Below are positions 45,945 to 53,970 of a DNA stretch of 64,000 nt, one piece after another; position 1 is the stretch's first letter, and each line of letters begins with the position of its first letter. The notes beneath the pieces are model-generated. The model was given only the letters and a program-made list of their open reading frames with translations. It was not told the DNA's origin and ran no database searches. Both the position numbers and the translations under genes were made by a program. The DNA comes from Verrucomicrobiales bacterium (GTDB lineage: Bacteria; Verrucomicrobiota; Verrucomicrobiia; Limisphaerales; UBA11358): contig JAQTQB010000001.1 of assembly GCA_028712475.1 (NCBI GenBank), forward strand, positions 634,203 to 698,202. Reading direction: 5' to 3'.

Positions 45945-46496
45945 ATGAGTTCTGAACTGAAGATTTTAACCCGCGACGTCGAGGCTTCCGTGGTTCCCGT
46001 CGGCACCAAGGTCACGTTGCAAAAGGGCGAGCAGGCGCACATCACCCAGTCGCTCGGCGGCACCTACACCGTCATCGTCAACGGCAACATGTTCCGCATC
46101 GAGTCCAAGGACGGCGACGCGCTGGGCATCGAAGCGCCGACGGGGTCAACCACCGCCACGCCCAGCGGTCCGCTCACGCAAGAGGAACTGGAGAAGAAAG
46201 TCTGGGAATCGCTCAAGACCTGTTACGACCCGGAAATTCCCGTCAACATTGTTGATCTCGGACTGATTTACGACTGCCACCTCACGCCCATCGGCCCGGA
46301 CAACTACAAGGCCGAGGTGAAGATGACCTTGACCGCGCCCGGCTGCGGCATGGGCCCGGTGCTTGCACAGGACGTGCAGAACAAACTCATCTCGCTCGAA
46401 CCGATTGACGAGGCGAACGTCGAGCTTGTCTGGGATCCGCCGTGGAACCAGGGCATGATGACCGAGGCGGCGAAGCTGCAACTGGGGCTGATGTAA
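45945..46496 (+). CDS. sufT: SufT-type (DUF59/MIP18) iron-sulfur assembly factor
   Basis: 183 residues. An N-terminal extension (about 1-70, with VPVGTKVTLQKGEQAHITQS and LGGTYTVIVNGNMFRIE) is typical of SufT. The DUF59 domain follows: LKTCYDPEIPVNIVDLGLIY (about 88-107), MTLTAPGCGMGPVLAQDV with the conserved cysteine, and ELVWDPPWNQGMMTEAAKL. SufT helps mature Fe-S proteins. The cysteine desulfurase gene sufS follows at 47013 after one unrelated gene. No other suf gene is in the window. Confidence 0.92.
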   Translation: MSSELKILTRDVEASVVPVGTKVTLQKGEQAHITQSLGGTYTVIVNGNMFRIESKDGDALGIEAPTGSTTATPSGPLTQEELEKKVWESLKTCYDPEIPVNIVDLGLIYDCHLTPIGPDNYKAEVKMTLTAPGCGMGPVLAQDVQNKLISLEPIDEANVELVWDPPWNQGMMTEAAKLQLGLM

Positions 46497-46503
46497 AGAC
46501 GAG

Positions 46504-46523
46504 ACACGGATTAACACGGATGG
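46504..46523. repeat. Left arm of an inverted repeat bracketing an orphan gene
   Basis: ACACGGATTAACACGGATGG follows the sufT stop. Its inverse, in the form ATCTGTGTTTATCCGTGG, lies at 46983-47000 on the other side of the orphan gene. A third related copy is at 15456-15478. Confidence 0.6.
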
Positions 46524-46534
46524 AAAAATCGTCT

Positions 46535-46966
46535 ATGTCAACCGACGACCCTCGAATCAAAAGAGTTCTTAAACGCTATTTGAAGAACGCTCAGTTCTCC
46601 GAGGCATCTTTGGAGTTAGCCGGAATCAGTTTGAGGGAATTGCAAGCAGCGTTGCGTTGTGCATCGGATGACAACCTAAGTTCGCCTCGTGAACTTGATG
46701 AGTTTGCAATGGCATGGTTTACAAATCGGATGCAAATGGCTTTCGAAGCCAAAGCGTATGACTATTTTGTGCATTCCTATATTCGACGTGAGTTTTGCTC
46801 GTCCGAGCGGGTTCCACCAGATGATCTCCGATTTTCTTGTGAAGATGGTCCTCCAAAGAGAATACCTATGCCAGAAGGATATGATTCTTGGGTTTCGGCG
46901 CGGCCTGAAAATGGACAGGAAAACTACATTGCAGTTGAAGATGAACCTTCACAATCCGCTCCTTGA
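46535..46966 (+). CDS. Orphan protein between sufT and sufS
   Basis: 143 residues from ATG 46535 (MSTDDPRIKR); ATG 46520, inside the repeat, is an alternative. I do not recognise the family. It begins with a helical, basic stretch (RIKRVLKRYLKNAQFSEASL), has ELDEFAMAWFTNRMQMAFEA in the middle, and an acidic, proline-containing C-terminus. It has no signal peptide or membrane segment. It is more AT-rich than sufT and sufS and is bracketed by inverted ACGGAT/ATCCGT repeats, so it looks inserted into what was a sufT-sufS unit. Confidence 0.55.
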   Translation: MSTDDPRIKRVLKRYLKNAQFSEASLELAGISLRELQAALRCASDDNLSSPRELDEFAMAWFTNRMQMAFEAKAYDYFVHSYIRREFCSSERVPPDDLRFSCEDGPPKRIPMPEGYDSWVSARPENGQENYIAVEDEPSQSAP

Positions 46967-46971
46967 TTTTT

Positions 46972-47002
46972 ATCTGTGTCCATCTGTGTTTATCCGTGGT
47001 TA
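46972..47002. repeat. Right arm of the inverted repeat bracketing the orphan gene
   Basis: ATCTGTGTCCATCTGTGTTT followed by ATCCGTGGTTA lies five bases after the orphan gene stop and ten bases before sufS. It contains two copies of the ATCTGTGT core. Confidence 0.6.
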
Positions 47003-47012
47003 AATTTTTTGA

Positions 47013-48260
47013 ATGAGTGCTGTGAAAACAATTGACTGGCCTGCGCTGCGAAACGATTTTCCGATCCTGGATCAGAAAGTCCACGGCAAGCCGCTGGTTT
47101 ATTTCGACAACGCCGCCACCTCGCAGAAGCCGCGCGCGGTGATTCAGGCGTTGGTGCATTACTACGAGCACGACAACGCCAATGTCCATCGCGGCATCCA
47201 CGAGTTGAGCAACCGCTCCACGTCCGCGTTTGAAGCCGCCCGCGCCCGCGCCGCGAAATTCATCAATGCCAGAAGCGCCGATGAAATCATCTTCACGCGC
47301 GGCACGACCGAAGGCATCAATCTTGTCGCCAGTTCTTGGGGCGCGAAGAATCTCAAGCCCGGCGACGTGATTCTGCTCACGGAAATGGAGCATCACAGCA
47401 ATCTTGTGCCGTGGCAGATGCTCGCGCAAAAGACCGGCGCGAAGGTCGCCTACATTCCCATCACCGGTGACGAAGGCGTTTTAGATTTGTCCAAGCTCGA
47501 TTCATTGCTCACGTCGCAGGTGAAGCTGCTTTCGATGGTTCATATCTCGAACTCGCTCGGCACGCTGAATCCGGTGGCCGAACTTTGCGCCCGCGCGCGC
47601 AAGCTCGGCGTCACCACGCTGGTGGACGGCGCACAGAGCGCCGGGCATCTGCCCGTGGACGTGCAGGCCATTGGCTGCGATTTCTTTGCGTTTTCCGGCC
47701 ACAAGATTTGCGGGCCGACCGGCATCGGCGTGTTGTGGGGACGGCAGGAAATTCTCGACGCCATGCCGCCGTATCAGGGCGGCGGCGAAATGATTTTGAC
47801 CGTCGGCTACGACAAGACGGAATTCAAGCACGCGCCGCACCGGTTCGAGGCCGGCACGCCGGACATCTCCGGCCCGATCGGTCTGCACGCCGCAATGGAT
47901 TATCTCGATGCCATCGGCCGCGAAAACATCTGGAAACACGACCAGGAACTGGCGAATTACGCTTACGAAAAGCTTTCTGCTCTTAAGGACATCCGCTTGT
48001 TCGGCCCAAAATTAAACTCCGCAAATCGCGCCGGTCTTGTGAGTTTTCTCCTCAAGGAAGTTCACGCGCACGACGTGGTGACGCTGGCGGACCAGGCGGG
48101 CGTGGCGTTGCGCGGCGGCCATCACTGCACGCAACCGCTCATGCACAAGCTCGGCGTGGAATCCACCGCGCGCGCAAGTTTTTATTTTTATAACACCAAG
48201 GCCGAAGTGGACGTCGTCGTGGATGTGGTGAAGGAGATTCAGAAATTTTTCGGGCAATGA
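47013..48260 (+). CDS. sufS: Cysteine desulfurase, SufS type
   Basis: 415 residues. LVYFDNAATSQKPRAVIQAL, ANVHRGIHELSNRST, MEHHSNLVPWQ, the PLP lysine in FFAFSGHKICGPTGIGVLWG (about 225-235) and the active cysteine region ALRGGHHCTQPLM (about 365) define a class II desulfurase. It provides persulfide sulfur for Fe-S clusters, probably with SufU/SufE encoded elsewhere. The short active-site loop is typical of SufS rather than IscS. Confidence 0.95.
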   Translation: MSAVKTIDWPALRNDFPILDQKVHGKPLVYFDNAATSQKPRAVIQALVHYYEHDNANVHRGIHELSNRSTSAFEAARARAAKFINARSADEIIFTRGTTEGINLVASSWGAKNLKPGDVILLTEMEHHSNLVPWQMLAQKTGAKVAYIPITGDEGVLDLSKLDSLLTSQVKLLSMVHISNSLGTLNPVAELCARARKLGVTTLVDGAQSAGHLPVDVQAIGCDFFAFSGHKICGPTGIGVLWGRQEILDAMPPYQGGGEMILTVGYDKTEFKHAPHRFEAGTPDISGPIGLHAAMDYLDAIGRENIWKHDQELANYAYEKLSALKDIRLFGPKLNSANRAGLVSFLLKEVHAHDVVTLADQAGVALRGGHHCTQPLMHKLGVESTARASFYFYNTKAEVDVVVDVVKEIQKFFGQ

Positions 48261-48268
48261 ATCCAGTG

Positions 48269-49108
48269 CTATTTCGCTCGGTGGATTTCCAATAATTCTG
48301 CCAACACGCTATCAAGATACATTTTCATCTGTTGGACTTCACCGCGAGAAGTTGTAATGTGCGTGGAAAGTGAAGATCGGTTGTAAGTCGAACGCGTTAA
48401 TTTCCCAATCGTTTCTTCAACAATTGAAATTGCATTTTCAGGCACGTCTGTTGCAGTCGCAGAAAGCCCTCGCGCGCGGAGAATGAATTTCACTTTTTGT
48501 TTCATCGTCGGTTTTTTCTGGTCGCCTTCAAGTTTGAAACCAGGCTGGGATAAAACAGCTTCGTCTGGTGCAAAGTGATCCAATAATTCCCGCAAGGCTT
48601 CACGCAATTCATTTGCAGTTCCGCGATATGACAAGCGCGTCCGATCACTCAAATCACGGCAGGCTTGCTCATAGGAAAGGCCAGCGACAGGAACAATCTG
48701 CTTTAATGTTTCGAGAATTTTTAGCTCCTGACTACTAACGGACAAATTAAGATTCATCCCGCTCGTCAATGCTTGTCCGATTTTCTTTTCTCTTTCGGCA
48801 TCAAATGCTGTTTTTAACGTCAGGATGTTTGCCAGACCAGTTTTGTAAAGACGCAGCGAATTGTTTCCGTTGCTCAATTTAAGCAAGTATTGAAAGGCAC
48901 AATCCAAATCGTTTAAATCTGATTCCCGAAAGCCGGTTTGGACTAACAGCGGTCTGCATTGGCGGAAATAGACTTGGACGATTTCTTTGGCAGCGTCTTT
49001 AAGCCCTGACGTGTTTACGTTGACAGCTTTACACTTTGCAAGACTGGCCTTGTAAGAGGAAAGTTTGGCCTCGAAATTAGTCCACGCGTCTTGTCCGGAT
49101 TTTTCCAT
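48269..49108 (-). CDS. Putative pPIWI-associated nuclease-like protein (defence module, gene 2)
   Basis: 279 residues, AT-rich. The C-terminal half (about 140-275) resembles the family described as predicted pPIWI-associating nuclease: SYRGTANELREALRELLDHF, QKKPTMKQKVKFILRARGLS, TRSTYNRSSLSTHITTSRGE and a final helix MYLDSVLAELLEI. The N-terminal half is helical with no recognised domain (QVYFRQCRPLLVQTGFRESD). This is a resemblance by pattern, not a firm assignment. The upstream gene ends 12 bases before its start, and the two are almost certainly an operon. No argonaute/PIWI gene is nearby. Confidence 0.55.
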   Translation of the reverse strand: MEKSGQDAWTNFEAKLSSYKASLAKCKAVNVNTSGLKDAAKEIVQVYFRQCRPLLVQTGFRESDLNDLDCAFQYLLKLSNGNNSLRLYKTGLANILTLKTAFDAEREKKIGQALTSGMNLNLSVSSQELKILETLKQIVPVAGLSYEQACRDLSDRTRLSYRGTANELREALRELLDHFAPDEAVLSQPGFKLEGDQKKPTMKQKVKFILRARGLSATATDVPENAISIVEETIGKLTRSTYNRSSLSTHITTSRGEVQQMKMYLDSVLAELLEIHRAK

Positions 49109-49120
49109 AATGACACTTTG

Positions 49121-49711
49121 TCATTTAGTTTTCCGAACAGTCTTTTTGGAATTACTTTTTTTCTTTGCGCCATTTTTCGAGCGCGATCCGCTTGTTCTTG
49201 GTTCAGAAAGTCCATGAGCAATCAGGTTGTGGCCAACCGGATTAAGTTTGTAAAAACCTTTTTCTGCCACGTCAAAATATCCGGCGTTTTTTGCATTTGG
49301 AAGCGTGAATTCAGGCCGTTTAGGCAGTGGAAAATTCGCTTGCGTAAAATATTTTTCAATATCTTCGCGTTGAATTGAATCCTTTCTTTCTTCTGGAGGC
49401 GCGTGATGTTTAAGATAATAAGCTACTAACGCGGCCATTTCACCGTCCGACTTTGGGGCTTTTGATTCCTTTAAGCTACGAATGTCAGTGATGTGGCTAG
49501 TGCCTGCTGGTGCACCTTGTAATGGCAACATTGTGCCACCCGGAGATTGAAACACAGTTGGCGTGGCTATTGTCTGTGCCGGCATTCCAAGTCCGAGTCT
49601 TTGGAATACATACGAAATGACGCGGGAACGCGCAGTGTCATCCAATCCTTCTAACGCCTTAATAATTTGTTGAATCGCCTCCAGTTCTTGGTCGGCTTTT
49701 TGTTCGCTCAT
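49121..49711 (-). CDS. Conserved partner protein of the putative defence module (gene 1)
   Basis: 196 residues from ATG 49711. An N-terminal helix pair (AIQQIIKALEGLDDTARSRV followed by ISYVFQRLG) precedes a linker. A conserved winged-helix-like region follows (about 85-170), with KSDGEMAALVAYYLKHHAPP, then ERKDSIQREDIEKYFTQANF and LPNAKNAGYFDVAEKGFYKL. The tail is lysine/serine-rich and probably DNA- or RNA-binding. I recall this gene as a regular partner of the downstream one in diverse genomes; role unknown. AT-rich, on the minus strand, between sufS and a toxin-antitoxin pair. Confidence 0.55.
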   Translation of the reverse strand: MSEQKADQELEAIQQIIKALEGLDDTARSRVISYVFQRLGLGMPAQTIATPTVFQSPGGTMLPLQGAPAGTSHITDIRSLKESKAPKSDGEMAALVAYYLKHHAPPEERKDSIQREDIEKYFTQANFPLPKRPEFTLPNAKNAGYFDVAEKGFYKLNPVGHNLIAHGLSEPRTSGSRSKNGAKKKSNSKKTVRKTK

Positions 49712-49823
49712 AGGATTATTTTCAATAGCGGTATAATGAATGTAATCATACTTAGACGTGGCTTGCAATGATATGGTTTTGTGCGGACTTGCAGGATTTC
49801 GTTCCAAAGATTAGAGTGCCGAC

Positions 49824-50090
49824 GTGAAAGCGATTTCCATTCGGGAAGCTCAAGGCCAGCTCGGCGAACTCATCGCCCAAGCGTGCCGGGGTGAAACCAT
49901 CGTGCTGACGGACGGCAACAATGAGGTGACGCTCGCCCCGCACGTTTTGGATCTGGAAGAGGACAGCCCGGAACTGGAGGCGGAATTGTTGAAGGCGGCC
50001 AACGGGCCGTTCAGCCCCTACCGCGAAAGCGAACTTCGAGAAATTGCGGACCGGGTGTTGCGCGAACGGCAAGCCAAGCGGCAGACATGA
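49824..50090 (+). CDS. Phd/YefM-type antitoxin
   Basis: 88 residues. MKAISIREAQGQLGELIAQA and GETIVLTDGNNEVTLAP form the Phd/YefM DNA-binding fold; the C-terminal half (SPYRESELREIADRVLRERQ) would bind the toxin. Such antitoxins also repress their own promoter. The toxin gene overlaps its end by four bases. Confidence 0.85.
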   Translation: MKAISIREAQGQLGELIAQACRGETIVLTDGNNEVTLAPHVLDLEEDSPELEAELLKAANGPFSPYRESELREIADRVLRERQAKRQT

Positions 50091-50419
50091 AACTGTCGCT
50101 GCAACGCGCTGATGAATTCAACGCCGACTTTGAGCAGCAATATCGTTGGTATGCGGATCAAGCTGGCGAAGAAATTGCGGAACGTTTCCTGCGCGCGGTT
50201 GCGGACACATTGCCACGGTTGGCCGCACTGCCGGATTTGGGCCGCCGCCGGAAATTTCGTCATCCCATGTTACGCGATCTTTATTCGTTTCAAGTTGAGC
50301 GTCCGTTCAACAAGATTCTCATTTTCTACCGCGTGACGGGAAGCACATTGCAGGCTTGGCGATTGATGCACGGTTCGCGCGATTTGCCCCGGCGGTTGGT
50401 CGAACCGCCAGAAGATTGA
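50087..50419 (+). CDS. RelE/ParE-type toxin
   Basis: 110 residues. FNADFEQQYRWYADQAGEEI, then FLRAVADTLPRLAALPDLGR, RRKFRHPMLRDLYSFQVERP and FNKILIFYRVTGSTLQAWRL give the ParE/RelE toxin fold. Whether it targets gyrase (ParE) or ribosome-bound mRNA (RelE) cannot be read. It overlaps the antitoxin gene as ATGA. The stop lies only three bases from the end of the ATP-grasp remnant on the opposite strand. Confidence 0.86.
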   Translation: MKLSLQRADEFNADFEQQYRWYADQAGEEIAERFLRAVADTLPRLAALPDLGRRRKFRHPMLRDLYSFQVERPFNKILIFYRVTGSTLQAWRLMHGSRDLPRRLVEPPED

Positions 50420-50422
50420 TCT

Positions 50423-50800
50423 TCATTCCCGCACTGTCTTCAACCCCGTGCGGATGACGCGCTCGATGAGTTGCGGATAATTCAGGCCGGCCTTGAGCGC
50501 GGATTGCGCGAAGTCCTCGTCGGCGGCGAGGATGGGATTCGGGTTGGCTTCGATGAAATAAATCTCGCTGGCCGGCGTGACGCGCAGATCCACGCGCGCG
50601 TAGCCGTCAATGGTCAGCAGCCGGTAGATGCGTTTGCAGGTCTGGACGATGTCTTTGGTGAGCGCGGGGTCGAGATTTTCGGCGAACTGGTTTTGCAGGC
50701 CCCAGCGTTTGCGATATTCCTCGTCCCACTTGGCGCGGTAGGTGGCGATCTTCGGTTCGTCGGGCGGGACTTCCTTGAAGATCAGTTCGTGTAAAGGTAA
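50423..50800 (-). pseudogene. C-terminal remnant of an ATP-grasp (D-Ala-D-Ala ligase-like) gene
   Basis: On the minus strand a frame without start codon reads LHELIFKEVPPDEPKIATYR, GYARVDLRVTPASEIYFIEA then NPNPILAADEDFAQSALKAG, ending TVRE and TGA at 50423-50425. This is the last 125 or so residues of an ATP-grasp ligase, with the metal-binding E-x-N-x-N motif (EANPNP). The 5' two thirds are missing; the sequence upstream passes directly into the HPr stop codon across ACCTTTACCTTTAC repeats. It is a truncated remnant. Confidence 0.85.
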
Positions 50801-50820
50801 AGGTGTAAGTCCCGATTTTT

Positions 50821-51129
50821 TTATTCCTCGTCAAACTTCCGCTTCACGAGAGCTTCGATCTCGGCGATGGCCTGGGTCGCATCGCCGCCGTTGGCGTGGA
50901 TGGTGAGTTTGCTGCCGGGGCCGGCGGCGAGCATCATCAGTCCCATGATGCTCTTGCCGTTGATTTTTTCGCCGTCCTTTTCCACGAAGATGTCGCAGGC
51001 AAACCGGTTGGCGGTCTTGACGAACATGGCCGCAGGCCGGGCATGAATACCCAGCTTGTTCACCACGGTGATTTCCTTGGTGAAGATGTCGGCGTCGTCC
51101 AGTTTTTTTGCGCTCATCGGTTTGCTCAT
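50821..51129 (-). CDS. ptsH: HPr phosphocarrier protein
   Basis: 102 residues (or 98 from the second ATG). The active histidine is in NKLGIHARPAAMFVKTAN (about 24-41) and the regulatory serine in NGKSIMGLMMLAAGPGS (about 57-73), the site phosphorylated by HPr kinase. An N-terminal extension of about 15 residues precedes the usual start. No PTS enzymes I or II are in the window; with hprK immediately upstream, the pair may serve only regulation, as proposed for several bacteria with incomplete PTS. Confidence 0.93.
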   Translation of the reverse strand: MSKPMSAKKLDDADIFTKEITVVNKLGIHARPAAMFVKTANRFACDIFVEKDGEKINGKSIMGLMMLAAGPGSKLTIHANGGDATQAIAEIEALVKRKFDEE

Positions 51130-51168
51130 GTGAGGTTAAATCATGTCAAGGTGCCGCGCCATTGAATT

Positions 51169-52122
51169 TTAGTCGGGCGGCGGACTGCCTGGATTCATCT
51201 GGGCGATGAGGCGTTCGTTCAATTCGTGCGCGGCATTGTAGCCGGAAATTTTCAATTTTGTCTGATAAGCAGCGACTTCGATCAGTCGCGCCAGGTCGCG
51301 ACCGGGGCGCACGGGAATGGTGATGTGCGGAATATCCACGCCGAGGACTTTGATAAAATCCTGTTCGATGCCGAGCCGGTCCACATCCGGAACTTCATTC
51401 CACGCCTTGAGCGTGACGATGAGATTGAGCGTCTTGTCGCGCCGGACGCTCTTGATGCCGAACATGGCGGCGACATTGATGATGCCGATGCCGCGAATCT
51501 CCATGTGGTTGCGGGTCAGTTCGCCGCTGGTGCCGAGGATTTGATGGCCGCCGACGAGCGAGACCTTGGTCACGTCGTCGGACACGAGGCTGTAGCCGCG
51601 TTCGATCAGCGCGAGCACGGCCTCGCTTTTGCCGATGCCGCTTTCGCCTTTGATGACCACGCCGACGCCGAGGATGTCCACCATGCTGCCGATTTCCGTG
51701 CCGCGCGGCGCGAACATGTTTTCCAGCTCGAGCGTCGCGTTGTTGATGAAGTTCATCGTCACCAGCGGGCTTTGGAAGACCGGCACGCCCGCTTTGCCGG
51801 CGGCGGCCAGCAGTTCCTTGTCCGGCTTCAACCCGCGGCTGAAAACGATGCACGGAATTTTGTAGGCGAACAGATAAGCATAGCGTGATTCGCGCTGCTC
51901 ATGGGTCAGCGACCGCAGATAATAAACTTCGGCGTTGCCGAAAACCTGCACGCGTTTGTAGGCGAAATACTGGGTGAACCCGCTCAACGCGAGGCCGGGG
52001 CGGTTGACTGTCGGTTCGCGGATGATGCGGTTCAGATCCGCCCCCTCCGAGAGCAGCCGCATCTGCAGCGCCGCGCCGTGTTTCTTGAAAAATTGTTCGA
52101 CCGTGATGGATGGGTGCGCCAT
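51169..52122 (-). CDS. hprK: HPr kinase/phosphorylase
   Basis: 317 residues from ATG 52122 (MAHPSITVEQF); a GTG three codons upstream overlaps the lptB stop as GTGA and may be used for coupling. The P-loop is VIKGESGIGKSEAVLALIE (about 154-172), followed by LVSDDVTKV and the conserved GIGIINVAAMFG. It phosphorylates and dephosphorylates the HPr serine in response to ATP, phosphate and metabolites. Order on this strand: kdsC, lptC, lptA, lptB, hprK, ptsH. Confidence 0.95.
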   Translation of the reverse strand: MAHPSITVEQFFKKHGAALQMRLLSEGADLNRIIREPTVNRPGLALSGFTQYFAYKRVQVFGNAEVYYLRSLTHEQRESRYAYLFAYKIPCIVFSRGLKPDKELLAAAGKAGVPVFQSPLVTMNFINNATLELENMFAPRGTEIGSMVDILGVGVVIKGESGIGKSEAVLALIERGYSLVSDDVTKVSLVGGHQILGTSGELTRNHMEIRGIGIINVAAMFGIKSVRRDKTLNLIVTLKAWNEVPDVDRLGIEQDFIKVLGVDIPHITIPVRPGRDLARLIEVAAYQTKLKISGYNAAHELNERLIAQMNPGSPPPD

Positions 52123-52127
52123 AAATT

Positions 52128-52871
52128 TCACAGGTTAAATTCCGGCCCCAGGTAAATCTCCCGCGCCTTCGGATCGTTCGCCAGAAATTCCGACGAGCCT
52201 TCCACCAGCACCTGGCCTTTGTGGATGATGTAGCCGCGGTCAATCAACTTCAAGGTTTCACGCACGTTGTGGTCGGTGATCAAGATGCCCAGCCCGCGCT
52301 CCTTCAAGCGGCGCACAATCTTCTGCACCTCATAGACCGCAATCGGGTCAATGCCGCTGAACGGCTCGTCGAGCAGCAACAGCTTCGGGCTTGTGACCAT
52401 CGCACGGGTGATCTCCAGACGCCGCTTCTCGCCGCCGCTCAACTGATACGCCTTGCTCTTGGCGATCGGCGTCAAATCCAGTTCCTCCAGCAGGTATTTC
52501 AACCGCACCGCGCGTTCCTCGCTGGACAGCTTGCACGTTTCCAGAATCGCCAGGATGTTTTCCTCCACCGACAGCTTGCGGAAAACCGACGGCTCCTGCG
52601 TGAGATAACCGATGCCCAGCCGCGCGCGTTTGTGCATCGGCAGCGTCGTGATTTCGCGCCCGGAATAATTCACCGCGCCTTCGTCCGGCTTCACCACGCC
52701 CACGACCATGTTGAAGGTCGTCGTCTTGCCCGCGCCGTTCGGGCCGAGCAGCCCGACGATTTCACCCGCGCCCACGCTGACCGAAACGCCGTTGACCACG
52801 CGACGTCCGCGATATTCCTTCACCAGTTTTTCCGTGGTGAGCAGCAGGCCGTTCTTTTGCGCGGTTTCCAT
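52128..52871 (-). CDS. lptB: LPS export ABC transporter ATPase LptB
   Basis: 247 residues. Walker A GLLGPNGAGKTTTFNMVVG, signature YQLSGGEKRRLEITRAM, Walker B LLLLDEPFSGIDPIAVYEV, and the LptB-typical early segment VVNGVSVSVGAGEIVG with GIGYLTQEPSVFRKLSVEEN. It powers LptFG extraction of LPS from the inner membrane. lptF and lptG are not in the window. It follows lptA by two bases and overlaps hprK if that uses GTG. Confidence 0.96.
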   Translation of the reverse strand: METAQKNGLLLTTEKLVKEYRGRRVVNGVSVSVGAGEIVGLLGPNGAGKTTTFNMVVGVVKPDEGAVNYSGREITTLPMHKRARLGIGYLTQEPSVFRKLSVEENILAILETCKLSSEERAVRLKYLLEELDLTPIAKSKAYQLSGGEKRRLEITRAMVTSPKLLLLDEPFSGIDPIAVYEVQKIVRRLKERGLGILITDHNVRETLKLIDRGYIIHKGQVLVEGSSEFLANDPKAREIYLGPEFNL

Positions 52872-52873
52872 TT

Positions 52874-53509
52874 TTAAGGCTGGATGATCATTTTATCAAT
52901 GTTCTGAATCGTTCCGGGCGGAGTATTTGTCTTCGTTATCGGCCAATCGGATGTTTTGGGTGGCAAATTCGTTTTAGCGGCTGGCGCATTGGTGTTCGTC
53001 AGCGAGCTGGCGATGTTCTGGTTAAAAACCATCTTCTGATTGGTCGCAGTCAGGCGGTTCTTGGCGCGATCCCATACGATCGGTTCGCCAGTGAGCGTGC
53101 CCTGTGAGTTTTCCATCTTGGCGTTGCCGGTGAGCGTCACCGTCTCGTTCGTCACGCCGTCTTGCACGTTGTAATCATAGATCGCCTTGTCGCTGGTCGC
53201 GTGGTTCGTCTGGCCTTTTTCGTCCACGGAATCAATCACCACGTTCGTCTCGGCCACGATGTGCTTCATCAACCCGCCCGTATGCGGCAGATCGGCGGTG
53301 AGCAGTTCGCAGGTCAGCGTCATCTGCGGATCATCCACGCGCACGTTGCCGCGGTAAACCGCCCGGCGCGCCGTCAGGTCAAAATCCGCGCTGTCCGAAT
53401 TTATCAAGGTCGGCGGGCGCGGCGGCTTTGGCGTGTCCGCGTCGTTCGTTTGCGCGGGCAGACTTCCGGCGAGAACCGCCAAACATGCGATAAGATAAAT
53501 TTTTTTCAC
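52874..53509 (-). CDS. lptA: LptA-like periplasmic LPS transport protein
   Basis: 211 residues. The signal peptide is KKIYLIACLAVLAGSLPAQT. The OstA/LptA-type beta jellyroll is seen in INSDSADFDLTARRAVYRGN, VRVDDPQMTLTCELLTADLP and the later VTLTGNAKMENSQGTLTGEP followed by IVWDRAKNRLTAT. A proline/threonine/asparagine-rich tail (KTNLPPKTSDWPITKTNTPP) is unusual. It would bridge LPS from the inner to the outer membrane. It lies between lptC and lptB, overlapping lptC by four bases. Confidence 0.88.
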   Translation of the reverse strand: MKKIYLIACLAVLAGSLPAQTNDADTPKPPRPPTLINSDSADFDLTARRAVYRGNVRVDDPQMTLTCELLTADLPHTGGLMKHIVAETNVVIDSVDEKGQTNHATSDKAIYDYNVQDGVTNETVTLTGNAKMENSQGTLTGEPIVWDRAKNRLTATNQKMVFNQNIASSLTNTNAPAAKTNLPPKTSDWPITKTNTPPGTIQNIDKMIIQP

Positions 53510-53970
53510 AAGCCAGCCTTCGTTTCCGACGTGTTTTCAATCACCGTCCGGACATTGTTTGAAATGGTGAGCAACGAACTGCTTTGCCGCCACAAAAAAC
53601 CGTCGCCCTCGACATGGGAGCTGCCGTCGCCCGTCTCCAGCCGCAGGTGTCCCGGCGAATTCGCCACGCCGTTTTGCGTGTCATAAACGCAGTGCGGCGC
53701 CCTGATGACCACTTCTGGCACGCCGTTCGTGTCGAAAATCTCCAGCTTCAGGTCTTTGATCAGCAGCAGCCCGCCCGCCTGCGGACGGGCTTCCGCGCCC
53801 GACAGCCGCGATTTCATCTGCTGCTGGTGCGGCGGTTCAAAATATTCGACCGAGGAAAAATTGTTCGCGTGCCCCGCCACATTTTGCTGCGCCCGGACCG
53901 CCCCGGCCAAAAGCCCCGCCGCCATGAAAGCAGACAAAGCCCGGATGGCGCTGTTCAATCTGATCTTCAT
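53506..53970 (-). CDS. lptC: LptC-like LPS export protein
   Basis: 154 residues from ATG 53970, overlapping the kdsC stop as ATGA. A signal or anchor segment (ALSAFMAAGLLAGAVRAQQ) is followed by FEPPHQQQMKSRLSGAEARP, LLLIKDLKLEIFDTNGVPEV and VVIRAPHCVYDTQNGVANSP, the LptC-type strand pattern. Sequence identity to classical LptC is low; the call rests on the kdsC-lptC-lptA-lptB order as much as on sequence. Confidence 0.78.
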   Translation of the reverse strand: MKIRLNSAIRALSAFMAAGLLAGAVRAQQNVAGHANNFSSVEYFEPPHQQQMKSRLSGAEARPQAGGLLLIKDLKLEIFDTNGVPEVVIRAPHCVYDTQNGVANSPGHLRLETGDGSSHVEGDGFLWRQSSSLLTISNNVRTVIENTSETKAGL

